A DNA stretch of 57,641 nt from Verrucomicrobiales bacterium (GCA_029213005.1 JARGPI010000037.1:1-57641), one strand, 5' to 3'. Shown: positions 9,461 to 18,053, counted from the stretch's first letter. Program-made: numbers and translations. Notes: generated by a model not told the origin, from the sequence alone.

Positions 9461-9497
9461 CTTGCTCTTGCTCTGATGCATTTGGAGCAAGAGCAAG
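9461..9497. repeat. 13-bp perfect inverted repeat
   Basis: Arms CTTGCTCTTGCTC (9461-9473) and GAGCAAGAGCAAG (9485-9497) are exact reverse complements around an 11-base loop. Each arm is itself a short repeat of a CTTGCT/AGCAAG unit. There is no T tract beside it, so a terminator role is not supported. Confidence 0.8.
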
Positions 9498-9615
9498 AAA
9501 AAGAGGCTCTGAAGCTACGGTTTAGGGACGCTTGATGAATCGAGAGGGATGACGGTCATTCAGGAGGGGGACTGGTTGAGAGTGAATAGAGGTGGACGCA
9601 AAAGATCCCACGTAG

Positions 9616-9636
9616 CGGAATTTGCTAAAAATTCCG
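9616..9636. repeat. CGGAATTT hairpin, copy 1
   Basis: Perfect 8-bp arms CGGAATTT and AAATTCCG around the loop GCTAA. It is flanked by GTAG, which matches CTAC beside the other copies in opposite orientation. Confidence 0.75.
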
Positions 9637-9729
9637 GCATCGAAGCGTTTGGTTGCGCGGAGTCTGGGAGATGAGTTGGACTATTTACGGCTATCGTTTT
9701 ACTGCTACACGAGGCGTATATTGTGGCGT

Positions 9730-9750
9730 CGGAATTTTTTGCAAATTCCG
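9730..9750. repeat. CGGAATTT hairpin, copy 2
   Basis: Arms CGGAATTT and AAATTCCG around the loop TTTGC, followed by CTACTG. It is identical, including loop and flank, to the copy at 9880. Confidence 0.8.
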
Positions 9751-9839
9751 CTACTGGCTCGGCGTCGAGATCTGTTCAAGGTACAGTTAATAGGGCCTGA
9801 GGTTTTTCGGCGGTATGGCTTCGACTGGCTCGGGAGACT

Positions 9840-9857
9840 GCGGACAAGAGTGTCCGC
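9840..9857. repeat. GCGGACA-AGAG-TGTCCGC hairpin, copy 1
   Basis: Perfect 7-bp stem with an AGAG tetraloop, preceded by ACT and followed by AACACGTTCG. A degenerate copy lies near 9927 (GAGTGTCCGCAACACGTTCG) and a second perfect copy at 10864. Confidence 0.8.
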
Positions 9858-9879
9858 AACACGTTCGGGCGGATCCGGT

Positions 9880-9900
9880 CGGAATTTTTTGCAAATTCCG
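9880..9900. repeat. CGGAATTT hairpin, copy 3
   Basis: Same as the copy at 9730: arms CGGAATTT and AAATTCCG, loop TTTGC, then CTACTG. The two exact copies lie 150 bases apart. Confidence 0.8.
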
Positions 9901-10073
9901 CTACTGATGACCTCGGGAGGGTGCGGGCCGGAGTGTCCGCAACACGTTCGTGATCCGGAGACGGGTTTTTTTATTTCATCCAATCCGAAAAAAATGCCGT
10001 GAGCTGTAACCTTCTTTTTCGGCGGGGTAAGAAGACGGTGAACTCAATCACTATTCATAACCTAAAATTTCAG

Positions 10074-10721
10074 ATGAAAATCAAAACGGCTCTCGTCACT
10101 CTTTTAACCACTGTCGCAGCTTTAAGCTTTCAAGTCACGGCCAGTGCTCAGAATAAAACCCAATCTTCAAAAAGCTCGAAAGGTGCCGACACGGCGGAAA
10201 TGACTGATGAAGACGTTTTTGCGATCCTGGAGGGAACCTTTGAATTCGACTCGAAACATTCACCGTGGTTGGCGGAGGTTCTGGGAGAAAGAGCGGCAGG
10301 ATCCGGCTTGTTTGATATCCATGGTGATGATCCTATCCATTTCAATCCGAGCGGAGAACCCTTGTCTTGGCAGGTTATCGTGATGCTCACCTATCACAAT
10401 TTTGGTAAAGACGCTGAGGGAATTAAAGACGCCGATTTTAATAGTATCTGGAATGTGATCAATCCGATTCCGGTGAAAAATTTCAACTTCAACGGTTTCA
10501 ATAGTAACGTCTATGAAATCACCAGTGGCCAGCACGCAGGAAAGTTTCTCGTAACCGTTACCGATCCCACCAATCAGCTCGTGTATATTGGAGTGTTTGA
10601 AAACCAGGCGGATGCCGAACAAGCCGCTGAATTGTTACTGATCCAGGCCGCTATCCAGTTTCAATCCATACAAGGCGCAGCAGAGAAATACGATATCGAA
10701 AAACCCCTTGAGGGCATTTAA
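10074..10721 (+). CDS. Secreted protein of unknown function
   Basis: A 215-residue protein that I do not recognise. The start at 10074 is chosen because it gives a classic signal peptide (MKIKTALVTLLTTVAALSFQ, cleavage after TASA). The frame is open upstream to 9999, but that extension would bury the signal. The mature part begins with a Ser/Lys/Gln-rich linker, then a mixed alpha/beta domain with no cysteines and conserved-looking aromatic stretches (LSWQVIVMLTYHNFG; NFNFNGFNSNVYEI). The segment YEITSGQHAGKFLVTVTDP followed by an alanine-rich helix suggests a compact globular exported domain. It is a single-gene unit closed by a strong terminator at 10750, and the hairpin-repeat region lies upstream. 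Confidence 0.7.
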   Translation: MKIKTALVTLLTTVAALSFQVTASAQNKTQSSKSSKGADTAEMTDEDVFAILEGTFEFDSKHSPWLAEVLGERAAGSGLFDIHGDDPIHFNPSGEPLSWQVIVMLTYHNFGKDAEGIKDADFNSIWNVINPIPVKNFNFNGFNSNVYEITSGQHAGKFLVTVTDPTNQLVYIGVFENQADAEQAAELLLIQAAIQFQSIQGAAEKYDIEKPLEGI

Positions 10722-10749
10722 TCTGCCGCTAAATCAACCAGCGATTTGT

Positions 10750-10783
10750 AAGCCCGGTCATTGAGCGACCGGGCTTTTTTTTT
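10750..10783 (+). terminator. Rho-independent terminator
   Basis: The stem AAGCCCGGTC/GACCGGGCTT with a 7-base loop is followed by an unbroken run of T. It starts 28 bases after the stop codon of the secreted-protein gene. This is the clearest intrinsic terminator in the window. Confidence 0.92.
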
Positions 10784-10863
10784 GAAGAACGGGCCCTTAC
10801 TGTGAGGCTGATTCTCTTGTCCGCATTTTGTTCGGTAAGGAGATTTTACTGACGCGGTAGACT

Positions 10864-10881
10864 GCGGACAAGAGTGTCCGC
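10864..10881. repeat. GCGGACA-AGAG-TGTCCGC hairpin, copy 2
   Basis: Identical 18-base hairpin to the copy at 9840. It lies 10 bases past the stop codon of the minus-strand peroxiredoxin gene. A half copy (CTCTTGTCCGCA) in opposite orientation lies at 10814-10825. No T tract follows on either strand. Confidence 0.8.
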
Positions 10882-10891
10882 ATCACGAGGC

Positions 10892-11410
10892 TCAGCCATT
10901 CGCTTTAGCAGCGGTAATGGCATCCTGCGCCTGCGAGGTTGGAGTCGCTTTGAGGTCGCGCCAGATCACTTTGTTGTCTTTCACGAGGAAACTCTGACGG
11001 GAGGCAAATCCTCTCGGATTGGTAGGCACTCCGAATGCTTTGATGACTTTCCCCTCGGCATCGGCGAGAAGGGTGAAAGGCAGGTTGAATTTCTCAGCAA
11101 AGGCTTTCTGGTCGCTGGAATTGTCTGCGGAGACTCCAAACACCTTTATTCCCGCTCCGGTCACATCCTCGAAGGCGTCGCGCAGGTTGCAGGCCTGTTT
11201 GGTGCAGCCGGGGGTGTCGGCTTTGGGATAAAAGTAGACCAGTGAAATACCTTCGGATAATTCCTTGCCGAGATCGACCGCTTTACCATCGGCATCAACG
11301 GTTTTCACGGCGGGCACGCTGTCGCCCACATTGAGCGGTTCAGCCTGGGAAGAATGGGTGGAAAGTAATGACATAGCTACGATTGTGGAAAGAGCGCACA
11401 GAATTCTCAT
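10892..11410 (-). CDS. Exported peroxiredoxin of the PrxQ/BCP type
   Basis: A 172-residue thioredoxin-fold peroxidase that reduces peroxides with a reactive cysteine. The family motif is clear: Y-P-K-A-D-T-P-G-C69-T-K-Q-A-C74-N-L-R-D, where Cys69 is the peroxidatic residue and Cys74 matches the resolving cysteine of the PrxQ subgroup. Later segments VFGVSADN, F-N-L-P-F-T-L-L-A-D and F-L-V-K-D also fit. The first 23 residues (MRILCALSTIVAMSLLSTHS, then SQA) form a signal peptide, so this is an exported version rather than the usual cytoplasmic one. It is transcribed divergently from a DsbD-like reductase 217 bases away, which could supply electrons across the membrane; that link is inferred from position. 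Confidence 0.9.
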   Translation of the reverse strand: MRILCALSTIVAMSLLSTHSSQAEPLNVGDSVPAVKTVDADGKAVDLGKELSEGISLVYFYPKADTPGCTKQACNLRDAFEDVTGAGIKVFGVSADNSSDQKAFAEKFNLPFTLLADAEGKVIKAFGVPTNPRGFASRQSFLVKDNKVIWRDLKATPTSQAQDAITAAKANG

Positions 11411-11627
11411 CGCGAAAAGTCGCCTGTGCGATCCTCCGAAGCAATGGCGCGGATGAGGATGTTTTGCTCGTTAATTTTTCCATCGCCAATCGTCTGTCCC
11501 TGAAATTCAGGCGTTCAGCACCTTAAAGAACCGGCGGAATCGAATCGACTGATCAGCAGGCTGCTGCGAATCGAATACCCCTTAAAAAAATCTGCGGAAT
11601 TACCAAGGAGGAACGTGAAGAGAACCA

Positions 11628-13850
11628 ATGAAAATGATATTTCAGAAGCCAACCCGAGATTGTCAATTTGCGCCCCGTGATTTCCCGGGCCTGCGACCTC
11701 AATCCTTGTATAAGCGGTATCATTTTCGACAGAGCGGCTGGCTGATCCTCCTCGCGTGGTTTGCCCTGGCTTCTCTTGCCAGCGCCCAGACTGATACCAA
11801 CGTGAAAGCCCGGCTGATTGCGAGCCACACAACGATCGTCCCCGGCGAGCCTTTCACTCTGGGCCTCGAACTCACCATCGATCCGACCTGGCATACCTAC
11901 TGGATCAATCCCGGGGAAACCGGCAAGACGACAACTCTGCAGCTTGATCTACCTGGGGGCTTCACCGCCGGGAAGCTGGGCTATCCGGTTCCGAAACGGT
12001 TTGTGACCGATTACGGGTATGATATCAAAGAGGCCGGCTTCGGCTACACGGATGTCGTGATTCACCCGATTACCATCACCCCACCGTCCGATCTCAAGCC
12101 GGGAACCAGCGTAACGCTGAAGGGCGAGGCCGAGTGGCTGATGTGTGATCCCAACACCTGTCTGCCCGGTCAGGCTGACCTGAGCATCACTTTATCCGTC
12201 GGATCCGAAGCGGTTCGCTCTACTGAGGCAGACGCTATAGCATCCTCTCAAAAGAAACTGCCGGAGTCGGTCAACTGGCCGGTGGCAATCAAACTGCAGG
12301 AGGAGAATCTCATCGTGTCGGTCGATGTGCCGGAGGGAGCTCTTGCGGATGAATCGAAGCTGCATCTTTATCCCTATCAAAGTATGGTTTTCGACCAGCT
12401 CTCCGAGCCTAAAATCGTTCGGGAGGGGGACAAAGTCCAATTTACCTTTGCGAAGCATGCTGACCTGACTGCCGCCCCGGAATCGTTTGCCGCGCTGTTG
12501 GTCGAGGAACAATCCTCCGGCAAAAAAGGCTGGAAGGTCTCAACCGGTGGCGAAGTAGAATCGGAGCAAGCGGCTACGGTGAACCAGCCGGCGGTTAACT
12601 CTGCGACTCCGGCGGACAGTGGGGCTTTGCCGTTTGGCGGTGGGCTCATCGGTATCCTGCTGGCGGCGTTTCTCGGCGGGATCACTTTAAATATCATGCC
12701 CTGCGTTTTCCCGGTGATCTCGCTGAAAGTGATGTCGTTTGTGGCTCAGGCAGGCGAGGACCGGAAGAAGGTGCTCGCGCATTCGCTGGTGTTCGCTCTC
12801 GGCATTTTGATTTTTTTCTGGATCCTGACGACGATGCTTTTGCTATTGCGCTCCGGAGGCAACGGTGAGGTCGGTTGGGGCGTGCAGTTGCAGCAGCCCG
12901 GCTTTGTGATCGTGCTCATCTTCGTGATGGTGGCGGTGGCAATGAGTCTATTCGGGATTTTTGAAATCGGCACATCGCTGACTTCGGTGGGCGGTTCGAT
13001 TGCCTCCAAATCCGGCTACACCGGCAGTTTCTGGAGCGGTGCGCTGGCGGTTCTGCTCGCGACTCCCTGCACTGCGCCGCTGATGGCACCAGCGATCGGT
13101 TTTGCGCTCTCGCAGTCGGCCCCGATTATGTTTCTGGTATTCACCGCGCTGGGACTCGGCCTGGCGGCACCGTATTTCGTTTTCGCAGCGTTTCCGAAGC
13201 TGCTCGACGTCGTTCCCGCACCGGGCCCCTGGATGGAGACCTTCAAGCAATTTATGGGCTTCCCGATGCTGGCGGTGGCGATTTGGCTGATCGGCGTTCT
13301 TTCCCGACAGCTCAGCGTGTCTGGTCTGCAATGGGCGCTCGGGGCGGTTCTGCTCCTGGCCGTGGCGGGCTGGATCTACGGGCGCTTTGGTGGCTTTGAG
13401 CGGTCAGTTCCGGCCAGGCTGAAAGGCAGAGGCGTGGCGCTGGTGTTTGCTGTCGCCGCCTTTGTGATTGCCTGGGACGCTTCGGCGCAACGGGCCCCGG
13501 CTTCGTCGATCGATATTCGAGATGTCATCGCCCGTCACCAGCAGGAGGGCAAACACGTGTTTGTCGATTTCACGGCGGAGTGGTGCGTCACTTGTAAGGT
13601 CAATGAGCGAACCACGATAAAGACCCAGAAAGTGCAGGATCTGTTTGCGGAAAATAACATTGCTTTTGTGGTCGCAGACTGGACCAACGAAGATCCCTCA
13701 ATCACCAAAGAGCTGCAAAAGTTCGGTCGGGCCGGGGTGCCGTTCTACGCGCTGTACCCGTCGGATCCGACAAAAAATCCGGTCACGCTCGGGGATGGCA
13801 TCGTCACCATGGGAGCGATCAAGGAAGCGATTGAGGAGTTGCCCAACTGA
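11628..13850 (+). CDS. dsbD: DsbD-like thiol:disulfide interchange protein
   Basis: A 740-residue membrane protein that passes electrons from cytoplasmic thioredoxin to the periplasm. It has three parts in order. The N-terminal exported domain has a Cys173/Cys178 pair in WLMCDPNTC. The eight-helix transmembrane core has Cys359 in N-I-M-P-C-V-F-P-V and Cys481 in A-T-P-C-T-A-P-L, the pair that defines the family. The C-terminal thioredoxin domain has Cys653 and Cys656 in A-E-W-C-V-T-C-K. The hydrophobic signal (GWLILLAWFALASLASA) begins only at residue 37, so the start is uncertain: ATG at 11628 has AAGGAGG 16 bases upstream, while an in-frame TTG at 11706 would give a normal-length signal. The divergent exported peroxiredoxin is a plausible partner. 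Confidence 0.9.
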   Translation: MKMIFQKPTRDCQFAPRDFPGLRPQSLYKRYHFRQSGWLILLAWFALASLASAQTDTNVKARLIASHTTIVPGEPFTLGLELTIDPTWHTYWINPGETGKTTTLQLDLPGGFTAGKLGYPVPKRFVTDYGYDIKEAGFGYTDVVIHPITITPPSDLKPGTSVTLKGEAEWLMCDPNTCLPGQADLSITLSVGSEAVRSTEADAIASSQKKLPESVNWPVAIKLQEENLIVSVDVPEGALADESKLHLYPYQSMVFDQLSEPKIVREGDKVQFTFAKHADLTAAPESFAALLVEEQSSGKKGWKVSTGGEVESEQAATVNQPAVNSATPADSGALPFGGGLIGILLAAFLGGITLNIMPCVFPVISLKVMSFVAQAGEDRKKVLAHSLVFALGILIFFWILTTMLLLLRSGGNGEVGWGVQLQQPGFVIVLIFVMVAVAMSLFGIFEIGTSLTSVGGSIASKSGYTGSFWSGALAVLLATPCTAPLMAPAIGFALSQSAPIMFLVFTALGLGLAAPYFVFAAFPKLLDVVPAPGPWMETFKQFMGFPMLAVAIWLIGVLSRQLSVSGLQWALGAVLLLAVAGWIYGRFGGFERSVPARLKGRGVALVFAVAAFVIAWDASAQRAPASSIDIRDVIARHQQEGKHVFVDFTAEWCVTCKVNERTTIKTQKVQDLFAENNIAFVVADWTNEDPSITKELQKFGRAGVPFYALYPSDPTKNPVTLGDGIVTMGAIKEAIEELPN

Positions 13851-13857
13851 GACGGAC

Positions 13858-13880
13858 GAGCGTCACCGCCGGTCACGCTC
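13858..13880. terminator. Hairpin between two converging genes
   Basis: Inverted repeat with GAGCGT and ACGCTC arms and inner ACC/GGT pairing. It overlaps the stop codon of the minus-strand lyase and follows the DsbD stop by 7 bases. There is no T tract, so a two-way terminator is only a suggestion. Confidence 0.3.
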
Positions 13881-14855
13881 CGCTTTCCACGCCGGAAAAT
13901 CCTTCTTCAATAAATCGCTGGCATATTCTCCGAGCCAGGAATAGCCATTGCGCCTTTCGTGAGAGATTGCGTCGAGACTCTTTTGTGGAATACCGTCCCG
14001 ACTACAGAAAACGGGTTGGTTGGTATCGATATCATAAAATCGCGCCCACAGGGCAGGAGCTGTTCCGTCCTTAACAACCCGCAGATCTTTTTCACCATCG
14101 CTGTTCGTAAATGACTCAAGACGTATGCCTTCCAGTTTCGATTTCCCGAACCAGGCCACCGCGCCCTCGATTGCAGTTACGACCTCGGGCCCCGGATTTT
14201 CAATCCCCATCAAATAGCGCACAATCCCTACCGATTCCGAACCACTCAAAGTCGCCAATTCATAAGAGCGTGCCCTGGTCGGCAGGTAGGTAATTTCATC
14301 ATGCTGTGCGCACCATACGGCGGGACGACCCTCAACTTTCACCTGACATTTCAGAATACAATCGAGACCCTTTTCAATCGCCCGTTCGCAGTCATCCCGA
14401 ACGCTCTCTGCAACAAACGGGTAGGAACCGGGGCGCGTCACGATATCTCTCAACAGACCCATCACTCCGACCATGGCGCCGTCGTTAAAAGTGATGTGGC
14501 GGTAGTAACCCTTCAGATTCGGGTAGAACTGAGGCCATCCCCCGTTTTCATATTGAGCCTCGAGGAGATATTTTATACCGAGGTTTACCGCCTTCGAATA
14601 GCGCGGATCTTCCGTTTTCCGATACAACTTTGCGAGGAACTTTATCTCTTTGAAAGTGGCTCCGTTGTCGATCGTAGCGTCTTTGATCTGCTGCCGCTCT
14701 GAGATGGCATTCTCAAGTTCCGCCTTCGAACCGGGCTCATCGTAATCGTAGTTCTTGGGCCAACCACCGTTGGCCCTCTGAAAAGCCAGAATCTTTTCCG
14801 CCACGGCGGCCTCCCTATCCTGAGCAAGTAAACCCACCGGGATTCCCACTACCAA
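13863..14855 (-). CDS. Pectate lyase of the PL10 type
   Basis: About 330 residues, matching the PL10 pectate lyase fold, which cleaves polygalacturonate by beta-elimination. Characteristic segments: A-N-G-G-W-P-K-N-Y; DNGAT with K-E-I-K-F-L-A; E-N-G-G-W-P-Q-F-Y-P; HITFNDGAMVGVMGLL; W-C-A-Q-H-D; A-R-F-Y-D-I-D-T-N-Q-P-V-F-C-S-R-D-G; and R-R-N-G-Y-S-W-L-G near the end. There is no ATG at the front. The codon at 14855 is TTG, and upstream codons back to an in-frame stop encode a hydrophobic signal-like stretch (ALLTNFCYLLFLVVG). The true start may be an upstream CTG, or the first codons may have mutated. The product is probably exported. Confidence 0.85.
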   Translation of the reverse strand: MVVGIPVGLLAQDREAAVAEKILAFQRANGGWPKNYDYDEPGSKAELENAISERQQIKDATIDNGATFKEIKFLAKLYRKTEDPRYSKAVNLGIKYLLEAQYENGGWPQFYPNLKGYYRHITFNDGAMVGVMGLLRDIVTRPGSYPFVAESVRDDCERAIEKGLDCILKCQVKVEGRPAVWCAQHDEITYLPTRARSYELATLSGSESVGIVRYLMGIENPGPEVVTAIEGAVAWFGKSKLEGIRLESFTNSDGEKDLRVVKDGTAPALWARFYDIDTNQPVFCSRDGIPQKSLDAISHERRNGYSWLGEYASDLLKKDFPAWKAERDRR

Positions 14856-15071
14856 AAATAACAGGTAACAAAAGTTAGTCAGCAGAGCTTGAATAATAAA
14901 AATCGACTGAAATTATGCCTCAGTTTTTCGCGTTTAAAAATCCAATTAAAACCGCGATCAATCACCACAGAAAATGTAGCGTTGTTCAGGACAAAAATCA
15001 TTTCCGAAGGGGGCGGAATACATAGATGCACGAGTCTGCCCCTGAAACGAATCGCCGAAATTTTGACTGAT

Positions 15072-16529
15072 TTACTCCACTGGTTCATCAGAAATGCCGT
15101 AGAAAAACGACGGGCCTACGATGACATCTTTCCAATCCCTGAGTTCTTCGAGTTGCCCCGGATTATTTTTATAGGCGCCATGTAAGGTCACGACATGGTT
15201 TTCTTTGCGAATCATCACGGTAGCCGGGTATCCGGAAAAGACGTCGGCGACTCCAGTCATCACGGGTGGTAGTTGATGGCTGCGGAGCGCACGCCCCCAG
15301 TGAAGTAGGCGATCATCATCGAGTAACGCATAATTTTCGCCGCCCGCCCAGACTTTCACCACCCGGGCGTCCTTGATTTCATCATTGGGAACCGCCCATT
15401 CTTCGTTTTCATTACTTCCCCACACGGCGAGTTTGCCATCTTTGGTTACGACGACGGTGTGATCTGCGCATATTTCGGCGAGTCGGATCACGGACGGCAA
15501 ATCGTCCGGAACCTCGCACTGACCTTTGGCATTGCTTCCCCAGGCCACGACTTTGCCATCTCGCGTCAGGGCAACGGAGTGCTTTACCCCGGCGGATATC
15601 TGAACCACATCGGTCAGCCCTTCAGGAACGTCACATTGTCCTTCTGCGTTGTCACCCCAGGCGACTACGGTGCCATCCTCCTGCAGGGCGAGACTGTGCC
15701 TCCATCCAGCTGCGACTTGAGTGACCTTACCCAGTGGCGGCAGGTCGGCCTGCCGGTAGGTATTCGCTCCCCAGGCGAGAACGGTGCCATTTTCCCGCAA
15801 AGCGAGGACATGCCCGTCATCAGTAAACCCGACTTCGATCTGAACGATATCGGTAGGCAAATTCGCCGGAAAAGCCGCTTTTACGGAACTGAAACGGGGG
15901 ATCGCGATAAGGTTACCCGAACGCTGCACCTGGCGAAGCGTGGGGGCGTCCGGCAGGTTTTCGCGCTGTTCAATTGTCGTTCCGGCAGGCACATCCGGGG
16001 TGCCGGGAGCAGGTTTGATCGCTACGAATCCACCACCGGCGATTACTAAAGCGGATAACAGGACGAGAACGCGGTGACGCATCTTCTTTTTCGCAGCACC
16101 CCGCAGACGCAGTTGGCTCAAACCTTTTGCGGCACCATCGTGATGAGGCTCAAGCCTGAGACACTGCTCGAAAAGCTCCTCCGCACGGGTGCCACTGGCT
16201 TTATGCCCCTCTTTTTCCCAGCGTAACTGATGGGCTTTTCCGCATTGATAGAGAATATCAACTCGATAGGGTGCCAGGACCACAGCCTGATCAAGCTCGG
16301 CCACAGCATCCTCGTGATTTCCAAACTCGAGAAAATTCCGACCCTTCTCGAAGTGTTCGTCAACCCGATTCATGAGCCGGGTCCAGTCATCTTCTGTGAG
16401 ACCGCTTTTCAGCGCGATGCTTTTCAGATCCTCCCCGGTGAGTTGACGAGTCGGATCCTCCATCTCCACTTCCAGAGCTTTACTGAGGAAAGCTTCCAAA
16501 TCCCGCTGTCGTCTGGCGTCGTCATCCAT
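15072..16529 (-). CDS. TPR-membrane-RCC1 propeller protein
   Basis: A 485-residue protein with three zones. Residues 1-150 are cytoplasmic and TPR-like (RNFLEFGNHEDAVAELDQAV, then LFEQCLRLEPHHDGAAKGL). One membrane helix follows at about 152-170 (RHRVLVLLSALVIAGGGFVA). Residues 200-485 form an RCC1-type beta-propeller with repeats such as ALQEDGTVVAWGDNAEGQC and ALTRDGKVVAWGSNAKGQC, each 38-40 residues. With no cleavable signal, the topology is most likely TPR inside and propeller outside. The substrate or partner is unknown; RCC1 propellers are binding platforms. It is divergent from the sulfatase at 16713 and upstream of the PL10 lyase on the same strand, with a 216-base gap. Confidence 0.78.
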   Translation of the reverse strand: MDDDARRQRDLEAFLSKALEVEMEDPTRQLTGEDLKSIALKSGLTEDDWTRLMNRVDEHFEKGRNFLEFGNHEDAVAELDQAVVLAPYRVDILYQCGKAHQLRWEKEGHKASGTRAEELFEQCLRLEPHHDGAAKGLSQLRLRGAAKKKMRHRVLVLLSALVIAGGGFVAIKPAPGTPDVPAGTTIEQRENLPDAPTLRQVQRSGNLIAIPRFSSVKAAFPANLPTDIVQIEVGFTDDGHVLALRENGTVLAWGANTYRQADLPPLGKVTQVAAGWRHSLALQEDGTVVAWGDNAEGQCDVPEGLTDVVQISAGVKHSVALTRDGKVVAWGSNAKGQCEVPDDLPSVIRLAEICADHTVVVTKDGKLAVWGSNENEEWAVPNDEIKDARVVKVWAGGENYALLDDDRLLHWGRALRSHQLPPVMTGVADVFSGYPATVMIRKENHVVTLHGAYKNNPGQLEELRDWKDVIVGPSFFYGISDEPVE

Positions 16530-16712
16530 ATTTCGAAGAGTTTATCGTAAAAGCCTACTCTGCAGCAAGTCGGGTAAAAGGAAATCCTGGATCTCTACCG
16601 CATACCGGTCCACATCCCACCACACCCGCGGAAACCGTGAAATGAAACTCGACCGAAGTTGCATCGCGCGGTTGAGCCCTTGATTACAGCGGTCCGCGTG
16701 AAAGATTGCAGG

Positions 16713-18053
16713 ATGCCGAAATTGCTGCCTCACTTTTTTGTCCTGATGTTTCTGATAGCGACGCCCTCCTCGTGGGGACAAAGCGGAAAACCGAAACAGC
16801 CAAATATTCTTTTTATTCTTGCCGACGATGTCGGAACCGAAGTCCTCGGTTGCTACGGCGGGCAATCCTATGAGACGCCGCGGATCGATTCGCTCGCTGC
16901 AGATGGTCAAAAGTATCGGCACTGTTACAGTATGCCGGTTTGCCATCCCTCGCGTCTTGCGATTATGACAGGGCTTTATCCGAATGATTTGACCAATCAA
17001 AAATGGGGCAGCTTCCCCGTTGAGATGGAAAGCAAAACCATTGCCCATGCCATGAAGTCTGCCGGATACAAAACGGCGGTGGCCGGGAAATGGCAACTCG
17101 CGTTACAGGGCAAAGATGTTAATCATCCCGAACGCCTCGGTTTCGATCAAAGCTGTCTATATGGTTGGCATGAGGGAGCCCGCTACCACGATCCCTACCT
17201 ATGGCAGAATGGCAAGAAACTCGAAAATACCGAAGGCACTTACGGACCCGATCACTACACTGATTTTTTAATCAGCTTTATGAAGGAAAATCGCGAGTCA
17301 CCCTTCTTTGCCTACTACTCGATGGCGCTGTGCCACGACGTCACCGATGACCTGAAGGCACCGGTCCCCTACGCCCCCGGGAAAGACCGCTACCTCAACT
17401 ACGAAGAGATGGTTGATTCAATGGATCTGCAGGTCGGTAAACTGATCGATGCCCTGAATGAATTAGGGATTCGCGAAAATACCTACATCATATTTACCGG
17501 AGACAACGGAACCTCGAGTCGATCCATCGTCAGAGCGGAGAAGAAAGACGGTGATAAAAAGTGGACCTACCTTCGGGATGAAGTCTGGAGTGAAATTAAC
17601 GGGGAAAAAATCCGGGGCGGCAAAGGCAGCCTCACCGACCACGGCACCCGTGTCCCCCTGCTGATCAACCGCCCGGGTTCCGTCCGCAAAGGCGAATATG
17701 ATGATCTGATCGATTTCAGCGACTTCCTCCCCACCTTTCTCGAACTCGCCTCCAGCAAAGCACCTGACTGGGGTCCGCAGAGTAAGAGCACCGGCACCTT
17801 TCGTGGAATCAGCTTTGCGAGTCGCATCCTCCGGAATGAACCCTCCACACGAACTTTTGCCTATTCCCAATCAAAAGGGAGCAAATTCTGGGTTCGGGAC
17901 CAACGCTGGAAGCTCTATAACAACGGTCAGTTTTTCGATATCGAAAATGATCCCCGCGAAAACCGAAATCTCGGCAAATCCATTCCCCCGGAGGGAGCCG
18001 AATCGCACCGTCAGCTCAGCCGGGTAATCGCTGACAAACTCAATTGGGACTAA
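16713..18053 (+). CDS. Secreted sulfatase (S1 family)
   Basis: A 446-residue arylsulfatase-type enzyme that hydrolyses sulfate esters, probably on a polysaccharide. The start at 16713 gives the signal peptide (MPKLLPHFFVLMFLIATPSS). Metal-binding Asp-Asp is at 38-39 (ILADD). The formylglycine site is Cys77-His-Pro-Ser-Arg followed by LAIMTG. A-V-A-G-K-W-Q-L and F-T-G-D-N-G match the other conserved metal and sulfate contacts. In the W-x-L box this enzyme has GKWQL where most family members have GKWHL, so one contact residue (His to Gln) differs. It heads a two-sulfatase plus-strand unit with the gene at 18130. Substrate class cannot be read from the sequence. Confidence 0.92.
   Translation: MPKLLPHFFVLMFLIATPSSWGQSGKPKQPNILFILADDVGTEVLGCYGGQSYETPRIDSLAADGQKYRHCYSMPVCHPSRLAIMTGLYPNDLTNQKWGSFPVEMESKTIAHAMKSAGYKTAVAGKWQLALQGKDVNHPERLGFDQSCLYGWHEGARYHDPYLWQNGKKLENTEGTYGPDHYTDFLISFMKENRESPFFAYYSMALCHDVTDDLKAPVPYAPGKDRYLNYEEMVDSMDLQVGKLIDALNELGIRENTYIIFTGDNGTSSRSIVRAEKKDGDKKWTYLRDEVWSEINGEKIRGGKGSLTDHGTRVPLLINRPGSVRKGEYDDLIDFSDFLPTFLELASSKAPDWGPQSKSTGTFRGISFASRILRNEPSTRTFAYSQSKGSKFWVRDQRWKLYNNGQFFDIENDPRENRNLGKSIPPEGAESHRQLSRVIADKLNWD

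Larger units (their letters stand above)
9031..10073. other. Gene-free, repeat-bearing stretch
   Basis: About 1 kb without a credible gene. Reading frames of 60-130 codons exist on both strands but run through hairpin repeats and lack family features. Contents: a 13-bp inverted repeat at 9461-9497, three perfect CGGAATTT/AAATTCCG hairpins, one GCGGACA/TGTCCGC hairpin and a degenerate copy near 9927. The hsd remnant ends the locus on one side, so this is probably a recombination-prone boundary. Confidence 0.6.

Noticed and set aside
9622..10002. 126-codon plus-strand frame
   Set aside because: It runs through four hairpin repeats and has no family features; it is a chance open frame.
16542..17096. 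184-codon minus-strand frame overlapping the sulfatase start
   Set aside because: It is antisense to the sulfatase signal and active site and shows no family motifs.
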